A stretch of 64,000 nt of DNA, taken from the NCBI RefSeq assembly GCF_012726295.1, contig NZ_JABAOB010000004.1, positions 124,001 through 188,000 of the forward strand, read 5' to 3'. Source of the DNA: Chitinophaga sp. Ak27. Its GTDB lineage: Bacteria; Bacteroidota; Bacteroidia; Chitinophagales; Chitinophagaceae. Both the position numbers and the translations under genes were made by a program. The notes beneath the pieces are model-generated. The model did no database searches and had not been told where the DNA came from. It saw only the letters and a list, made by a program, of their open reading frames with translations. Below are positions 8,097-17,928 of this stretch, one piece after another; position 1 is the first letter of the stretch; each line of letters opens with the position of its first letter.

Positions 8097-9275
8097 ATGA
8101 AAAAATTATTAAATTTCAGTGACCTTCACCTGAATCCAGACCTCTTTTGTTTCTCGCACCTGAGATGGGATTTTGTCTTTCAACGCCCCCAGCATTTAAT
8201 GAATCGTTTCGCCAAAAACGGCCGGGTTTTTTTCATGGAAGAATATGTCACCGATGATACGACAGATCCATTTTTGGAATTGCGATCTCCGGTGCCTAAC
8301 CTCTATGTGGCTACACCGCATGTAAAGTCCGGAATGACCCCTGAGGAAAAAGACAGTTGCCAGCAGCTATTCCTTGATCAACTGGTACAACAATATGATA
8401 TTCGGGATTATATGTCCTGGTATTATACACCGATGGCGCTTTCCTGGAGCATGCACCTGCAACCGTCTGTAATGATATATGATTGTATGGATGAATTGTC
8501 GATGTTTAAATTTGCTCCTGTTGAGTTAACAGAAAGGGAGAAAACCCTGATGTCTTTAGCCGATATCGTGTTTACCGGTGGTGAAAGCCTGTATCGGCTC
8601 AAGCGCAGCCAACATCCAAAAGTATATGCTTTCCCCAGTAGCATTGACCAGGAGCATTTTTCGAAGGCCCGTGATCCGCTGCCAGAACCATTAGACCAGC
8701 AGCATATTCCTTATCCCCGGCTTGGTTTCTTTGGAGTATTGGATGAAAGACTGGATATTTCCCTACTAACAGAGATGGCTATGTCAAAACCAGCATGGCA
8801 GTTTGTACTGATCGGCCCCGTTGTTAAAATAGACAAAGAATCATTGCCCCAGGCGCCTAACATTCACTATACCGGTATGAAAACATACGACGAACTACCG
8901 GCTTATATCAGTAGCTGGAATGTGGCACTGATACTTTTTGCATTAAATGACTCTACCCGCTTTATCAGTCCGACCAAAACACCGGAGTACCTTGCAGCAG
9001 GGAAGCCGGTGGTGTCTACTCCCATTCACGATATTGTCGCTACTTACGGAGAAAAAGGGCTGGTACATATTGCCGGCGACACAGCCGGGTTTATTACAGC
9101 TGTTGAAGCCGCACTTTCGCAGGATACAGATAAAGAATGGCTGAAGCCTGTAGATGAATACCTTTCCGGAATTTCCTGGAATCAGACATGGGCAGATATG
9201 GTGCATCTCATCTGTAAAGTATTGATAGAAAAAAGTCCCGAGAATAAACCGGTAAATATGAATGCTTATGTATGA
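8097..9275 (+). CDS. GT-B glycosyltransferase (group 1-like)
   Basis: A 392-aa cytoplasmic glycosyltransferase of GT-B type. The N-terminal RWDFVFQRPQHLMNRFAK and central YDCMDELSMF are typical of bacterial group 1-like enzymes that sit beside UDP-galactopyranose mutase. The nucleotide-sugar end is seen near 295-325 (TRFISPTKTPEYLAAGKPVVSTPI), the equivalent of the E-x7-E region. It overlaps the following mutase gene by 8 bases, which implies translational coupling. By context the donor may be UDP-galactofuranose; the acceptor could be the peptide product or a cell-surface glycan. Confidence 0.88.
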   Translation: MKKLLNFSDLHLNPDLFCFSHLRWDFVFQRPQHLMNRFAKNGRVFFMEEYVTDDTTDPFLELRSPVPNLYVATPHVKSGMTPEEKDSCQQLFLDQLVQQYDIRDYMSWYYTPMALSWSMHLQPSVMIYDCMDELSMFKFAPVELTEREKTLMSLADIVFTGGESLYRLKRSQHPKVYAFPSSIDQEHFSKARDPLPEPLDQQHIPYPRLGFFGVLDERLDISLLTEMAMSKPAWQFVLIGPVVKIDKESLPQAPNIHYTGMKTYDELPAYISSWNVALILFALNDSTRFISPTKTPEYLAAGKPVVSTPIHDIVATYGEKGLVHIAGDTAGFITAVEAALSQDTDKEWLKPVDEYLSGISWNQTWADMVHLICKVLIEKSPENKPVNMNAYV

Positions 9276-10386
9276 TTATGCAATTATCGGTGCCGGCTTC
9301 GCGGGGAGTGTACTGGCAGAACGACTGGCATCAGACGGACGTAAGAAAGTATTGCTGGTAGATAAACGAAATCATATTGCAGGTAATGCATATGATTATT
9401 ATAACGACGATGGTATCCTCATTCATAAATATGGCCCCCATATTTTTCATACCAACTCTTCAGATGTATACGAGTACTTGTCGCGGTATACGCAATGGCG
9501 CCAATATGAACACCGCGTATTGTCCTCTGTGGATGGAAGATTATATCCTTTTCCGATCAACCTTGATACGGTTAATAATCTGTATAATAAAAATTATACG
9601 TCTGAAGAGCTGATCACCTATTTTGAGAATATAGCAGAGCCTGTAGAAACGCTCAAAACATCGGAAGATGTGATTGTAAGCCAGGTTGGCCGGGATCTGT
9701 ATGAAAAATTTTTCTGCGGATATACGCGCAAGCAATGGGACACTGATCCATCTGCCCTCAGTGCAATGGTTACTTCCCGGATTCCGGTACGCACAGACAG
9801 AGATGACCGGTACTTTAACGACGCTTATCAGGTGATGCCACGCTATGGTTACACCAGGATGTTTGAGAATATGCTGGCTCACCCTAATATCCACGTTTTA
9901 TTGAATACAGATTACCAGGATCTGAAGAAACTGATAGCTTATAAAGTACTTATTTTTACCGGACCCATAGATGAATTCTTTAATTATTGCTACGGCAAAT
10001 TACCTTATCGTTCCCTTAGGTTTAAACATGAAACACTCGACCAGGAGTGGTTACAACAGGTAGCCGTTGTTAATTACCCCAATGATAATTTGTATACCCG
10101 AATCACTGAATACAAGCATCTTACAGGGCAGCAGCATTCCCGGACGAGCGTTACCTACGAGTTCCCATGCTGGGATGGAGACCCGTTTTACCCGGTTCCA
10201 CGGGTAGAGAATCAAGAACTGTATAAAAAATATGCAGCCCTGGCGAAAGAAACTCCCGACGTTCACTTTGTTGGCAGGCTTGGCACTTATCGTTACTACA
10301 ATATGGATCAGGTGGTAGCACAAGCCCTTACTCTTTATAGTAAACTCGCTGCTAAAAGTTCCCTGAAAGAGGCCATTATCCCATAA
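9268..10386 (+). CDS. glf: UDP-galactopyranose mutase
   Basis: A 372-aa flavoenzyme that interconverts UDP-galactopyranose and UDP-galactofuranose. The FAD-binding start YDYAIIGAGFAGSVLAERLA and the downstream HIAGNAYDYY, YGPHIFHTN and YPFPINLDT are all classic for Glf, as is YNMDQ near the C-terminus. ATG 9268 was chosen; an in-frame ATG two codons upstream is equally possible. The gene overlaps the stop of the glycosyltransferase gene. It suggests that galactofuranose is made for the neighbouring transferase. Confidence 0.95.
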   Translation: MYDYAIIGAGFAGSVLAERLASDGRKKVLLVDKRNHIAGNAYDYYNDDGILIHKYGPHIFHTNSSDVYEYLSRYTQWRQYEHRVLSSVDGRLYPFPINLDTVNNLYNKNYTSEELITYFENIAEPVETLKTSEDVIVSQVGRDLYEKFFCGYTRKQWDTDPSALSAMVTSRIPVRTDRDDRYFNDAYQVMPRYGYTRMFENMLAHPNIHVLLNTDYQDLKKLIAYKVLIFTGPIDEFFNYCYGKLPYRSLRFKHETLDQEWLQQVAVVNYPNDNLYTRITEYKHLTGQQHSRTSVTYEFPCWDGDPFYPVPRVENQELYKKYAALAKETPDVHFVGRLGTYRYYNMDQVVAQALTLYSKLAAKSSLKEAIIP

Positions 10387-10412
10387 CAAGGGAAAATCTA
10401 AAATGTTTCCAG

Positions 10413-12605
10413 ATGGATATTAACACACAAAAGTCGCCTGAATTGTGGGCGGGCATCGAATGCACGATTAACAGGGTAGGAGAGCAATATTTTAGTCAAA
10501 TGGAGCGCAACGGACATCTGGACCGGATAGAAGATCTGGAACTGTTTGCTGCATTAGGTATTAAAAAGATACGTTACCCGGTGTTGTGGGAGCAGATAGC
10601 AGCAGGAAAGATAGCGGATGCCGATTGGAGATGGGCAGATGAAAGATTGTATAAATTGCAGGAGCTGGGAATTGACCCCATTGTAGGATTTGTACATCAT
10701 GGAAGCGGCCCTCGTCATACCAGCTTGATAGACGCCGATTTTCCGGATAAGCTGAGCACCTATGCCGCCGCATTTGCGGCCAGGTATCCCTGGGTAAAAT
10801 ACTATACGCCTGTTAACGAGCCATTGACTACGGCCCGCTTCAGCGGCCTTTATGGTCATTGGTTTCCTCACGGGAAAAATAATGAAACCTTTGCCCGGGC
10901 ATTGGTGGTCCAGTGCAAAGCTGTTATCAGGTCCATGCAGGCCATCAGAGAATACATACCGGATGCGCAGCTGGTACAGACAGAGGATATATGCAAAATA
11001 TTCAGTACTCCGTTGCTGGCTTACCAGGCAGCCTATGAAAATGAGCGGCGCTGGCTTAGCCTTGACCTGTTATGTGGCAGCATAGATGAAACACACAAAA
11101 TGTGGCCGATACTACGCTCTTATGCTATCAGTGAAGAAGAATTGCAATGGTTCAGCCAACATCCCTGTCCGCCGGATATTATAGGCGTAAACCATTATCC
11201 TACCAGTAGCCGTTATCTTGATGAACAATGCGACAGTTATCCCGAACATTACCACGGGGGAAACCTGGAATACAGGTATGCTGATGTGGAAGCATTAAGG
11301 AAGGTTGATTATAACGATATGTCGTTGTATGTATTATTAAAGGAAGTATGGGAGAGATACCAGCTGCCAATCGCGGTAACGGAAGCGCACATATGTAGCG
11401 GGCGGGAGGAACAGTTGCGCTGGTTGAAGGAGTTTTGGGACACGGGACAGTTATTATTTCGGGAAGGAGTAGATATCAGGGCGGTGACTGCGTGGTCTTT
11501 GTTGGGCTCATTCGACTGGAATTCCCTGGTAACCAGGGATAACGGATTTTATGAGTCGGGGGTCTTTGACATACGGGGGCAGTATCGGCGACCTACTGCG
11601 CTTGCGGATTTGATGGTTTGTCTCGCGGAGAATAAATTATTTGAACATCCTGTAATGGCTTCCCAGGGCTTTTGGCGAAGGACAGGCATGGCCCGGGTAC
11701 CTGATGCCGCAGTAAACAATTCCTGTTGCCTCAAGGATGGTATTGCACCTCTGTTGATCATTGGGGCCACCGGTACGCTGGGGCGTTCATTTGCCAGGCA
11801 CTGTGCGGCCAGGCATATTTCCTATCGCCTCATTTCAAGGCAGGAATTGGATATCACTGATGCGGCAGGAATAGACCGCATCCTGTCGGAGCACCGGCCA
11901 TGGGCTGTAGTGAATGCAGCGGGTTACGTGCAAATAGACGCGGCGGAGGATAATGCAGGCTATTGTTTCCAGGTAAATGCTGTTGGACCTGCATTGCTGG
12001 CAGCAGCATGCAAACGTCACAAAGCGCAGCTGCTCACTTTTTCATCCGATCAGGTATTTGATGGTATGTTAAACGTTCCTTACCTGGAACAGGATATTGT
12101 ACGTCCGATAAACATATACGGAAAAAGTAAAGCGGCGTCAGAAGACAAAGTACAACAGCTATTACCAGAAGCATTGATTATCCGTACCAGCGCCTTTTTT
12201 AGCCCCTGGGATTCGTATAACTTTATTACAAAAGCACTACAGACAATTGCATGCGGTGAAATTTTTTCAGCCGCCAATGATATCACGGTATCTCCCACGT
12301 ATGTTCCTGACCTGGTAGACACCTGCCTGGACTTGTTGATAGACCATGATTCCGGCATAAGGCATCTTGCAAACCGCGGAGGTATTACCTGGGCGGAGCT
12401 GGCCCGGTCTGCGGCTGCGGTAGCAGGTTTGGATACAACGCTCATCCGGGGGGTAGCAGCCGAAACATTCTCGTTACCTGCGCGCCGGCCCCGCTTTAGT
12501 GTATTATCTACTGAAAAAGGAATGCTTATGCCAACATTGGACGATGCCCTCAGCAGGTATCACCAGGCACATGGTTATAGGTATGCTGCGGCGACAATTC
12601 GCTAA
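10413..12605 (+). CDS. GH1-like glycosidase fused to RmlD-like sugar-nucleotide reductase
   Basis: A 730-aa two-domain protein. Residues 1 to about 430 are glycoside hydrolase family 1-like with both catalytic glutamates in place: acid/base in YTPVNEP (E136) and nucleophile in AVTEAH (about E324). Residues about 448-730 are an RmlD-type NAD(P)-dependent reductase (dTDP-4-dehydrorhamnose reductase family) with Rossmann GATGTLG, NAAGYVQIDAAE and Y-G-K-S-K for YxxxK near 569. There is no signal peptide, so both parts are cytoplasmic. This fused architecture tends to lie beside glf and glycosyltransferase genes, as here, and probably belongs to sugar nucleotide or glycan assembly. The substrate of the GH1 part is unknown. 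Confidence 0.9.
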   Translation: MDINTQKSPELWAGIECTINRVGEQYFSQMERNGHLDRIEDLELFAALGIKKIRYPVLWEQIAAGKIADADWRWADERLYKLQELGIDPIVGFVHHGSGPRHTSLIDADFPDKLSTYAAAFAARYPWVKYYTPVNEPLTTARFSGLYGHWFPHGKNNETFARALVVQCKAVIRSMQAIREYIPDAQLVQTEDICKIFSTPLLAYQAAYENERRWLSLDLLCGSIDETHKMWPILRSYAISEEELQWFSQHPCPPDIIGVNHYPTSSRYLDEQCDSYPEHYHGGNLEYRYADVEALRKVDYNDMSLYVLLKEVWERYQLPIAVTEAHICSGREEQLRWLKEFWDTGQLLFREGVDIRAVTAWSLLGSFDWNSLVTRDNGFYESGVFDIRGQYRRPTALADLMVCLAENKLFEHPVMASQGFWRRTGMARVPDAAVNNSCCLKDGIAPLLIIGATGTLGRSFARHCAARHISYRLISRQELDITDAAGIDRILSEHRPWAVVNAAGYVQIDAAEDNAGYCFQVNAVGPALLAAACKRHKAQLLTFSSDQVFDGMLNVPYLEQDIVRPINIYGKSKAASEDKVQQLLPEALIIRTSAFFSPWDSYNFITKALQTIACGEIFSAANDITVSPTYVPDLVDTCLDLLIDHDSGIRHLANRGGITWAELARSAAAVAGLDTTLIRGVAAETFSLPARRPRFSVLSTEKGMLMPTLDDALSRYHQAHGYRYAAATIR

Positions 12606-12635
12606 GTATAAATCAAAAAGTAAATACCGACTTAT

Positions 12636-13535
12636 ATGAAAATTGTTCAAAGTTTTTGGACCAGGCCCTTTCTGCAGGCTAAAAAGATGTTGGTGGGTTC
12701 GAGACTGAACGGCGGCTGGCCCGAACGAAAATATAACTATTACAGCATTGCCCTCAGCTACCATCATTTACGCCGTCATTATCCACAGATGGAACTGGTA
12801 ACAGACCTGGTTGGCAAGGAAATTATCGTAGATAAATTAGGACTTGCATACGACCAGGTTACGTTAGAATTGGATACACTGGCAGATTACGATCCCGGAT
12901 TATGGGCGCTGGGGAAAATTTATACGTACAAAATACAAAAAGAACCATTTCTGCATGTTGATAATGATATTTACATATGGCAACCTTTTGATTCGAATAT
13001 ATCCGAAGCAGCATTAGTGGCCCAGAACAGGGAGACAAGCACCGCTCACTATACAGAAACCTTCGCTGATATCTGCAAATACTTTCCATATGTACCTGGC
13101 TATATGAAAGTGATGAAGGATGAGCCCTATATCCCCTGCGTAAATGCTGGCATTTTAGGCGGACAAAACATTCCATTTTATCAGCAATTTACAGACGAAG
13201 TTTTCGACTTTGTGAATAGAAACCACGAGTATATACTGGATAACATGGAACAGTTTAATAGTGCATGTGTAAATGTTGTCTTCGAACAGGTGATATTTTA
13301 TGCATTATCCCAGGCAGCAGGAATAGATATCAGTTACCTGTTTCCGTCCAGCAAGAACAATCCTCCAGGCATCGGATTTTTACACGAGAAACATCTTCAC
13401 AAAGGCTATACTCATGCGCTTGGGTACTATAAGAACATGAGAATGGTTTATACATTGGTGGAGCACGAGCTCCGGGAGCGTCATCGGGAATCTTATGATA
13501 AAATCAACGATCTCTTATCTATATTGGAATTGTAG
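12636..13535 (+). CDS. DUF6734 family protein, glycosyltransferase-like
   Basis: A 299-aa cytoplasmic protein of the Bacteroidota family DUF6734. The start MKIVQSFWTRPF and the segment YNYYSIALSYHHLRRHYP are characteristic. HVDNDIYIW near residue 105 is a D-x-D-like metal or nucleotide-sugar motif of GT-A glycosyltransferases, and PCVNAGILGG after it fits that fold. It lies 30 bases after the GH1::RmlD gene and 15 before the LanC-like gene. As I recall, DUF6734 genes often accompany peptide-modification genes in this phylum. Glycosyl transfer to the peptide or a carrier is the most economical guess. Confidence 0.8.
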   Translation: MKIVQSFWTRPFLQAKKMLVGSRLNGGWPERKYNYYSIALSYHHLRRHYPQMELVTDLVGKEIIVDKLGLAYDQVTLELDTLADYDPGLWALGKIYTYKIQKEPFLHVDNDIYIWQPFDSNISEAALVAQNRETSTAHYTETFADICKYFPYVPGYMKVMKDEPYIPCVNAGILGGQNIPFYQQFTDEVFDFVNRNHEYILDNMEQFNSACVNVVFEQVIFYALSQAAGIDISYLFPSSKNNPPGIGFLHEKHLHKGYTHALGYYKNMRMVYTLVEHELRERHRESYDKINDLLSILEL

Positions 13536-13550
13536 ACCCCTTCAAGTATT

Positions 13551-15338
13551 ATGATAAATAATAAAGAAAAAATTTTAAACTATTGCTACGCAATTTTTCA
13601 TGCATTGGAAACCCAGTCTCCCAGCGCCGGTGTTTCAAATTTGTCGGGGAACACACCTGGCAGAGGATGGCGTAATGGAGATAATATCCATTGTGGCTAT
13701 TTAGGCACGTTGATGTTTGAACTGCAGCTATATGAAGCTACGCTTGATCCTAAAGTCTTAAAGTCCTTACTGTTGCGGCTGCCAACGCTTGAACGTACTT
13801 TAGCCAATACCTATAATTATTCTTTTGCATTTGGCAGAATGGGGTTGGTTTATTTTTACATTCAGCTTTATCGTTGCACAGAGGAAAGAGAACATCTCAC
13901 ATCTGCACTTAAAATAGTCCGGCATTTATCAGCATCTCATTTGATTTATTTTTCTCTTTTGAGTGACTGTAGCGTTAACAATGGAGCGGCTGGAATCTTG
14001 GCGGTGTTGATGGAGCTATATGTGGAAACAAAAGAGGACTGGTTGCTATCTGTCTTTTCCCCGTATTTTGATCGCATTATTCAACGTATAAGCGTCACCG
14101 AATCCGGGCTCAGTTGGGTGCCGCCAGGAACTGATATCGACGAGGCTGTCCGCCTGGCACATGACACCGAAATAACCGCTGTCCTTTTGGCGGTTGCGCA
14201 CCTGTTTTCGGCAGACCACCTGCGATTGTTAATGAATAACGCGTTGCCGTACGAGCCTGGTGCCGAAGCGATTGCCAGCATTCTTTGTAAGATGGCTTAT
14301 CAGCCAACGGCTTCAGGCGTCAACAAACGGCATAAGACGGGTATATTATTGCTAGAAGCATATGAATGGAGTCACAAAACAGAATACCTGGAGTTGTCCA
14401 GGGATATAGTGTCGGAATATCTCAGTCAGCCATTGACACAGGATCGAGATTACTCCCTGGCCTCCGGCCACTGCGGGGTGGCTTATTTCCTGCTTCGGTG
14501 GTTGATGGAAGGGAAGTCAAAATTATCCAATGTATTCTTTCCTGCTACACATATGCTTGCTCAACCCGCTGCAACCGGTAGTACACCGGAATTCCTCGAT
14601 GAATATACAATTCATGATGTTATACTGGACTCACAGTTCAGAGCGTCCTACAAGAACTGGGAAGAGTCGCTCCGTGAAGAGATTATGAAGGAAATTTTCA
14701 AAGGCGGCAAAAGAATTACATTGGGTATGTTTGCAGATCTAGACCATAAATATGATTTAGCCATTGACCTAACCTTACTTCGTGCCCGTTTTACGCTCAC
14801 CGCAAATAAACCGGAAGAGGAGTTTGAAGAAGTGCTGGCTACTGCTAAAATAGTTACCTTAGATCAGGAGACATTTATGAAAATTCCATTCTGTATATCC
14901 CCGGATACTATTGTAATTAACGAACCAGGTATCAGTGCAGACATGAAAATAGCGCCGGCTGAAATATCAACCTTTTTTGCCAAATTTGGTTCTAAATCAA
15001 TGGTATGCCGGATGGGGGACGAAGAGCGGCTAGATATCAAAGTAATGAATTTATCAAAGCTGATTTTTGATAACCTTACGGAACCTTGCACAGGTAATGA
15101 AATTAGTAAGAGAATAGTTGCATTTACCATGTCGCAGCCACCAGACATACAGGCAATCATTTGTAAGGAGTTTAAAACCAGGCCGGAGCAGCTTGAGCTG
15201 TATATCGGAACCATGGTTTTTGAAGCTATCAAATCCTTTATGGGAGAAGGGATGATCGAAGTTGCCCAAACAGATGCCTTGCCCGACATGAAAACTTCAC
15301 ATATGGCAAATGCTTTTCAGGTGACTGATGACGCATAA
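13551..15338 (+). CDS. LanC-like barrel protein with unusual C-terminal domain
   Basis: A 595-aa protein. The first about 330 residues have the repeated G-x-x-G hairpins of the lanthionine cyclase (LanC) alpha/alpha toroid: HCGYLGTLMFEL, AFGRMGLVYFYI, NNGAAGILAVLM and SGHCGVAYFLL. The zinc ligands of true LanC (Cys, then Cys-His-Gly) are not seen in canonical form, so cyclase activity is doubtful. From about 400 on the sequence changes; around 500-575 (VMNLSKLIFDNL, NEISKRIVAF, MVFEAIKSFMGEGMIEV) it resembles PqqD-like peptide-binding domains, which bind leader peptides in RiPP pathways. No precursor peptide gene is seen nearby. It is last in the long operon, followed by a 159-base gap. Confidence 0.75.
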   Translation: MINNKEKILNYCYAIFHALETQSPSAGVSNLSGNTPGRGWRNGDNIHCGYLGTLMFELQLYEATLDPKVLKSLLLRLPTLERTLANTYNYSFAFGRMGLVYFYIQLYRCTEEREHLTSALKIVRHLSASHLIYFSLLSDCSVNNGAAGILAVLMELYVETKEDWLLSVFSPYFDRIIQRISVTESGLSWVPPGTDIDEAVRLAHDTEITAVLLAVAHLFSADHLRLLMNNALPYEPGAEAIASILCKMAYQPTASGVNKRHKTGILLLEAYEWSHKTEYLELSRDIVSEYLSQPLTQDRDYSLASGHCGVAYFLLRWLMEGKSKLSNVFFPATHMLAQPAATGSTPEFLDEYTIHDVILDSQFRASYKNWEESLREEIMKEIFKGGKRITLGMFADLDHKYDLAIDLTLLRARFTLTANKPEEEFEEVLATAKIVTLDQETFMKIPFCISPDTIVINEPGISADMKIAPAEISTFFAKFGSKSMVCRMGDEERLDIKVMNLSKLIFDNLTEPCTGNEISKRIVAFTMSQPPDIQAIICKEFKTRPEQLELYIGTMVFEAIKSFMGEGMIEVAQTDALPDMKTSHMANAFQVTDDA

Positions 15339-15497
15339 TGCCCGATTGTGGATAATATATGTATCAAAATCGGACATATATAAATTTATATTTATTTTTA
15401 TAGGCATGGTTCATCATTTTTTAGGTAACTGGCACTCCATTAGTGGTAAGTGGTGCATTGATTTGTTTAAGCCATATAGATCCTATAAAATTGTACT

Positions 15498-17879
15498 ATG
15501 CTTAAAAACTATCTGAAAGTAGCCCGAAGGAATCTGCTGAAAAATAAGGCATATTCTATTATTAACATAGCTGGCCTGGCGGCGGGTATGACGATCGTTG
15601 TATTAATAGGGCTGTGGGAGTGGGATGAGCTGACTTTTGACCATTATCATAAAAACCATGCGGATTTGGCGCAGATAATGGACACACAAACCTTTAACGG
15701 AGAAACAAACACAGGTACCGCGGTAGCCCTCCCCCTAAAAAAAGAACTGCAATCCGTTTATGGAGGCTATTTCAAAGCCTTGTCACTTGCTTCCTGGAAT
15801 AACGCACATATATTGACGGTGGGAAATAAGAAGATTTCCCAATCAGGTATGTGGGTAGAGCCGGACTTCCCCTTGATGCTTTCCGTAAAAATGGTAAGTG
15901 GTAGTTCGGATGCACTGAAAGATCCATCTTCTATGCTCATTGCCAGTTCAGTGGCGAAATCCCTGTTTGGAGAACAGGATCCGATTAATCAGTTGGTGAG
16001 ACTGGATAATCAGACGGATATGAAAGTTGCCGGCGTTTATGAAGACCTTCCGTATAACACCTCCTTTTATAATACTAAGTTTCTGTTGCCCTGGAGCAAA
16101 TATTTAACAGTCGCCTTCTGGTTGAAAGACCTGGAATCGAGATGGGACACGCATTGCGCGCAACTGTTTGTCCAGTTAAATAGTCATACTTCTCCTGCAA
16201 AAGTAACCGCCACAGTGAAGAATGTGATGGTCGCACACCTGGATGCCACTGCAGGTAGCAAGGAGGAAATATTGTTACATCCTATGGATAGGTGGCATCT
16301 GTATAGCGAGTTTAAAAATGGAAGCTCAAATGGCGGGCGCATTCAGTTTGTATGGCTTTTCGGTATTATAGGAGGATTTGTCCTGCTGCTGGCATGTATC
16401 AATTTTATGAATCTCTCTACCGCCAGGAGCGAGAAACGCGCCAGAGAAGTAGGTGTCCGAAAAGCCAATGGATCTACCTCTCAACAACTGATTTCGCAGT
16501 TTTTGACGGAATCGCTGTTTGTCGCATTTATTGCTTTTCTATTATCTGTATTGCTGGTACAGTTACTAATACCGGTTTTTAATAATCTGGCAGATAAACA
16601 AATACGAACGCCACTACAAAATCCACTGTATTGGCTGATAATGCTGGTATTTACAGTATTTACCGGACTGCTGGCTGGCAGCTACCCGGCATTTTATCTC
16701 TCCGGTTTTCAACCGGTCAAAGTATTGAAAGGAACATTTAAGCCCGGGCGGCAGGCTTCCGTTCCACGCAAAGTACTGGTTGTATTGCAATTTACGGTTT
16801 CTGTTGCGCTCATAATAGGTACACTGATTGTTTATAAGCAGATCAAATTTACACAAAGCCGGCCGGTGGGCTACACCCGAGAAGGCCTGATAATGTCGGC
16901 CATAGGAATGCCCGAATTTTACCGGCATTATGACGCTATCCGGAATGATCTTTTACAGAGCGGCGTTGTAGACAATGCGGCTGCGTCGAACAGTCCTGCT
17001 ACAGAGGTACAGGATTCGCAGATGGGATTTGAATGGAAAGACAAAGATCCCGAATCTAAGCCGCTTTTTGGTATCGTAAATATAACGCATGATTATGGGA
17101 GAACAATAAAATGGGAAATCAAAGAAGGCCGTGATTTCTCAAGATCCTTTCCTTCCGACACCGGCACATTTATTTTGAATGAGGCGGCGGTAAAACTCAC
17201 CGGGCTGAAACATCCTGTAGGTGAAATTATCCGCTGGAAAGGAAAAGAGCATGTGATCACGGGGGTGGTAAAGGATATGGTAACAGGTTCTCCTTATAAG
17301 GCAATACAACCTACCATTTTCATGTTAGATTACGGCTGGCTGAATGTTATTACCACACACATAAAGCCCAATATACCTGTTAGGGAAGCACTGGCCAGGA
17401 TAGGACCTGTATTTAACAAGTATAGCCCTGACAGCCCGTTTGAGTATAAATTTGTGGATGAAGAATACGCCAAGAAGTTTTCTGATGAAGAGCGTATTGG
17501 AAAAATGGCCACTTTCTTTACAGTGTTGGCGATTTTTATTTCCTGCCTGGGGCTGTTTGGATTGGCGTCATTTGTTGCCGAACAACGGAAAAAAGAAATT
17601 ACCGTACGCAAAGTATTAGGCGCTTCTGTATTTAGCTTATGGGAAATGCTATCGAGAGAATTCGTTATACTGGTATTGACTTCCTGTTTTATCGCCATAC
17701 CAGCTTCCTGGTATTTTCTGGACCATTGGTTGCAAAAGTATGAGTATCGTACGCAGATATCCTGGTGGATCTTTGTCGTAGCAGTATTGGCATCATTGAT
17801 TATCACCCTTCTTACAGTGAGTTTTCAGGCTATCAAAGCAGCGTTGAAAGATCCAGCAAAAAGCTTGAGGTCTGAATAA
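15498..17879 (+). CDS. MacB/FtsX-type ABC transporter permease
   Basis: A 793-aa permease of the FtsX/MacB group common in Bacteroidota, which couples to a separate ATPase to extrude peptides or drugs across the envelope. The start MLKNYLKVARRNLLKNKAYSIINIAGLAAGM gives TM1 with the usual KN-rich lead. Two FtsX cores follow, each with about three TM segments (near 285-430 and 670-790); the first has NLSTARSEKRAREVGVRKANG and the second EQRKKEITVRKVLGAS. The end KDPAKSLRSE is typical. No ATPase is adjacent, which is usual for this class. A 159-base A+T-rich gap separates it from the NRPS operon, so it may have its own promoter. A role in export of, or resistance to, the product is inferred from position. 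Confidence 0.9.
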   Translation: MLKNYLKVARRNLLKNKAYSIINIAGLAAGMTIVVLIGLWEWDELTFDHYHKNHADLAQIMDTQTFNGETNTGTAVALPLKKELQSVYGGYFKALSLASWNNAHILTVGNKKISQSGMWVEPDFPLMLSVKMVSGSSDALKDPSSMLIASSVAKSLFGEQDPINQLVRLDNQTDMKVAGVYEDLPYNTSFYNTKFLLPWSKYLTVAFWLKDLESRWDTHCAQLFVQLNSHTSPAKVTATVKNVMVAHLDATAGSKEEILLHPMDRWHLYSEFKNGSSNGGRIQFVWLFGIIGGFVLLLACINFMNLSTARSEKRAREVGVRKANGSTSQQLISQFLTESLFVAFIAFLLSVLLVQLLIPVFNNLADKQIRTPLQNPLYWLIMLVFTVFTGLLAGSYPAFYLSGFQPVKVLKGTFKPGRQASVPRKVLVVLQFTVSVALIIGTLIVYKQIKFTQSRPVGYTREGLIMSAIGMPEFYRHYDAIRNDLLQSGVVDNAAASNSPATEVQDSQMGFEWKDKDPESKPLFGIVNITHDYGRTIKWEIKEGRDFSRSFPSDTGTFILNEAAVKLTGLKHPVGEIIRWKGKEHVITGVVKDMVTGSPYKAIQPTIFMLDYGWLNVITTHIKPNIPVREALARIGPVFNKYSPDSPFEYKFVDEEYAKKFSDEERIGKMATFFTVLAIFISCLGLFGLASFVAEQRKKEITVRKVLGASVFSLWEMLSREFVILVLTSCFIAIPASWYFLDHWLQKYEYRTQISWWIFVVAVLASLIITLLTVSFQAIKAALKDPAKSLRSE

Positions 17880-17885
17880 TATAAT

Positions 17886-17928
17886 AAAATAACACTGGTA
17901 ACCCATTTGAGGTTACCAGTGTTATTTT
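17886..17928. terminator. Bidirectional intrinsic terminator
   Basis: A perfect 18-bp stem (17886-17903 with 17911-17928) around a 7-base loop, with A and T tracts at the outer ends so that it can work on both strands. It lies exactly between the convergent MacB-type permease and condensation-domain genes and overlaps the stop codon of the latter. Confidence 0.92.

Noticed and set aside
13551..15338. The LanC-like protein as a true lanthionine cyclase
   Set aside because: The Cys and Cys-His-Gly zinc ligands are not evident and no precursor or dehydratase gene is present; only the barrel fold is claimed.
15328..15516. A 62-codon frame between the LanC-like gene and the permease, considered as a RiPP precursor peptide
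   Set aside because: It overlaps both neighbouring genes, is hydrophobic and A+T-rich with no leader/core layout, and more likely reflects the promoter region of the permease.
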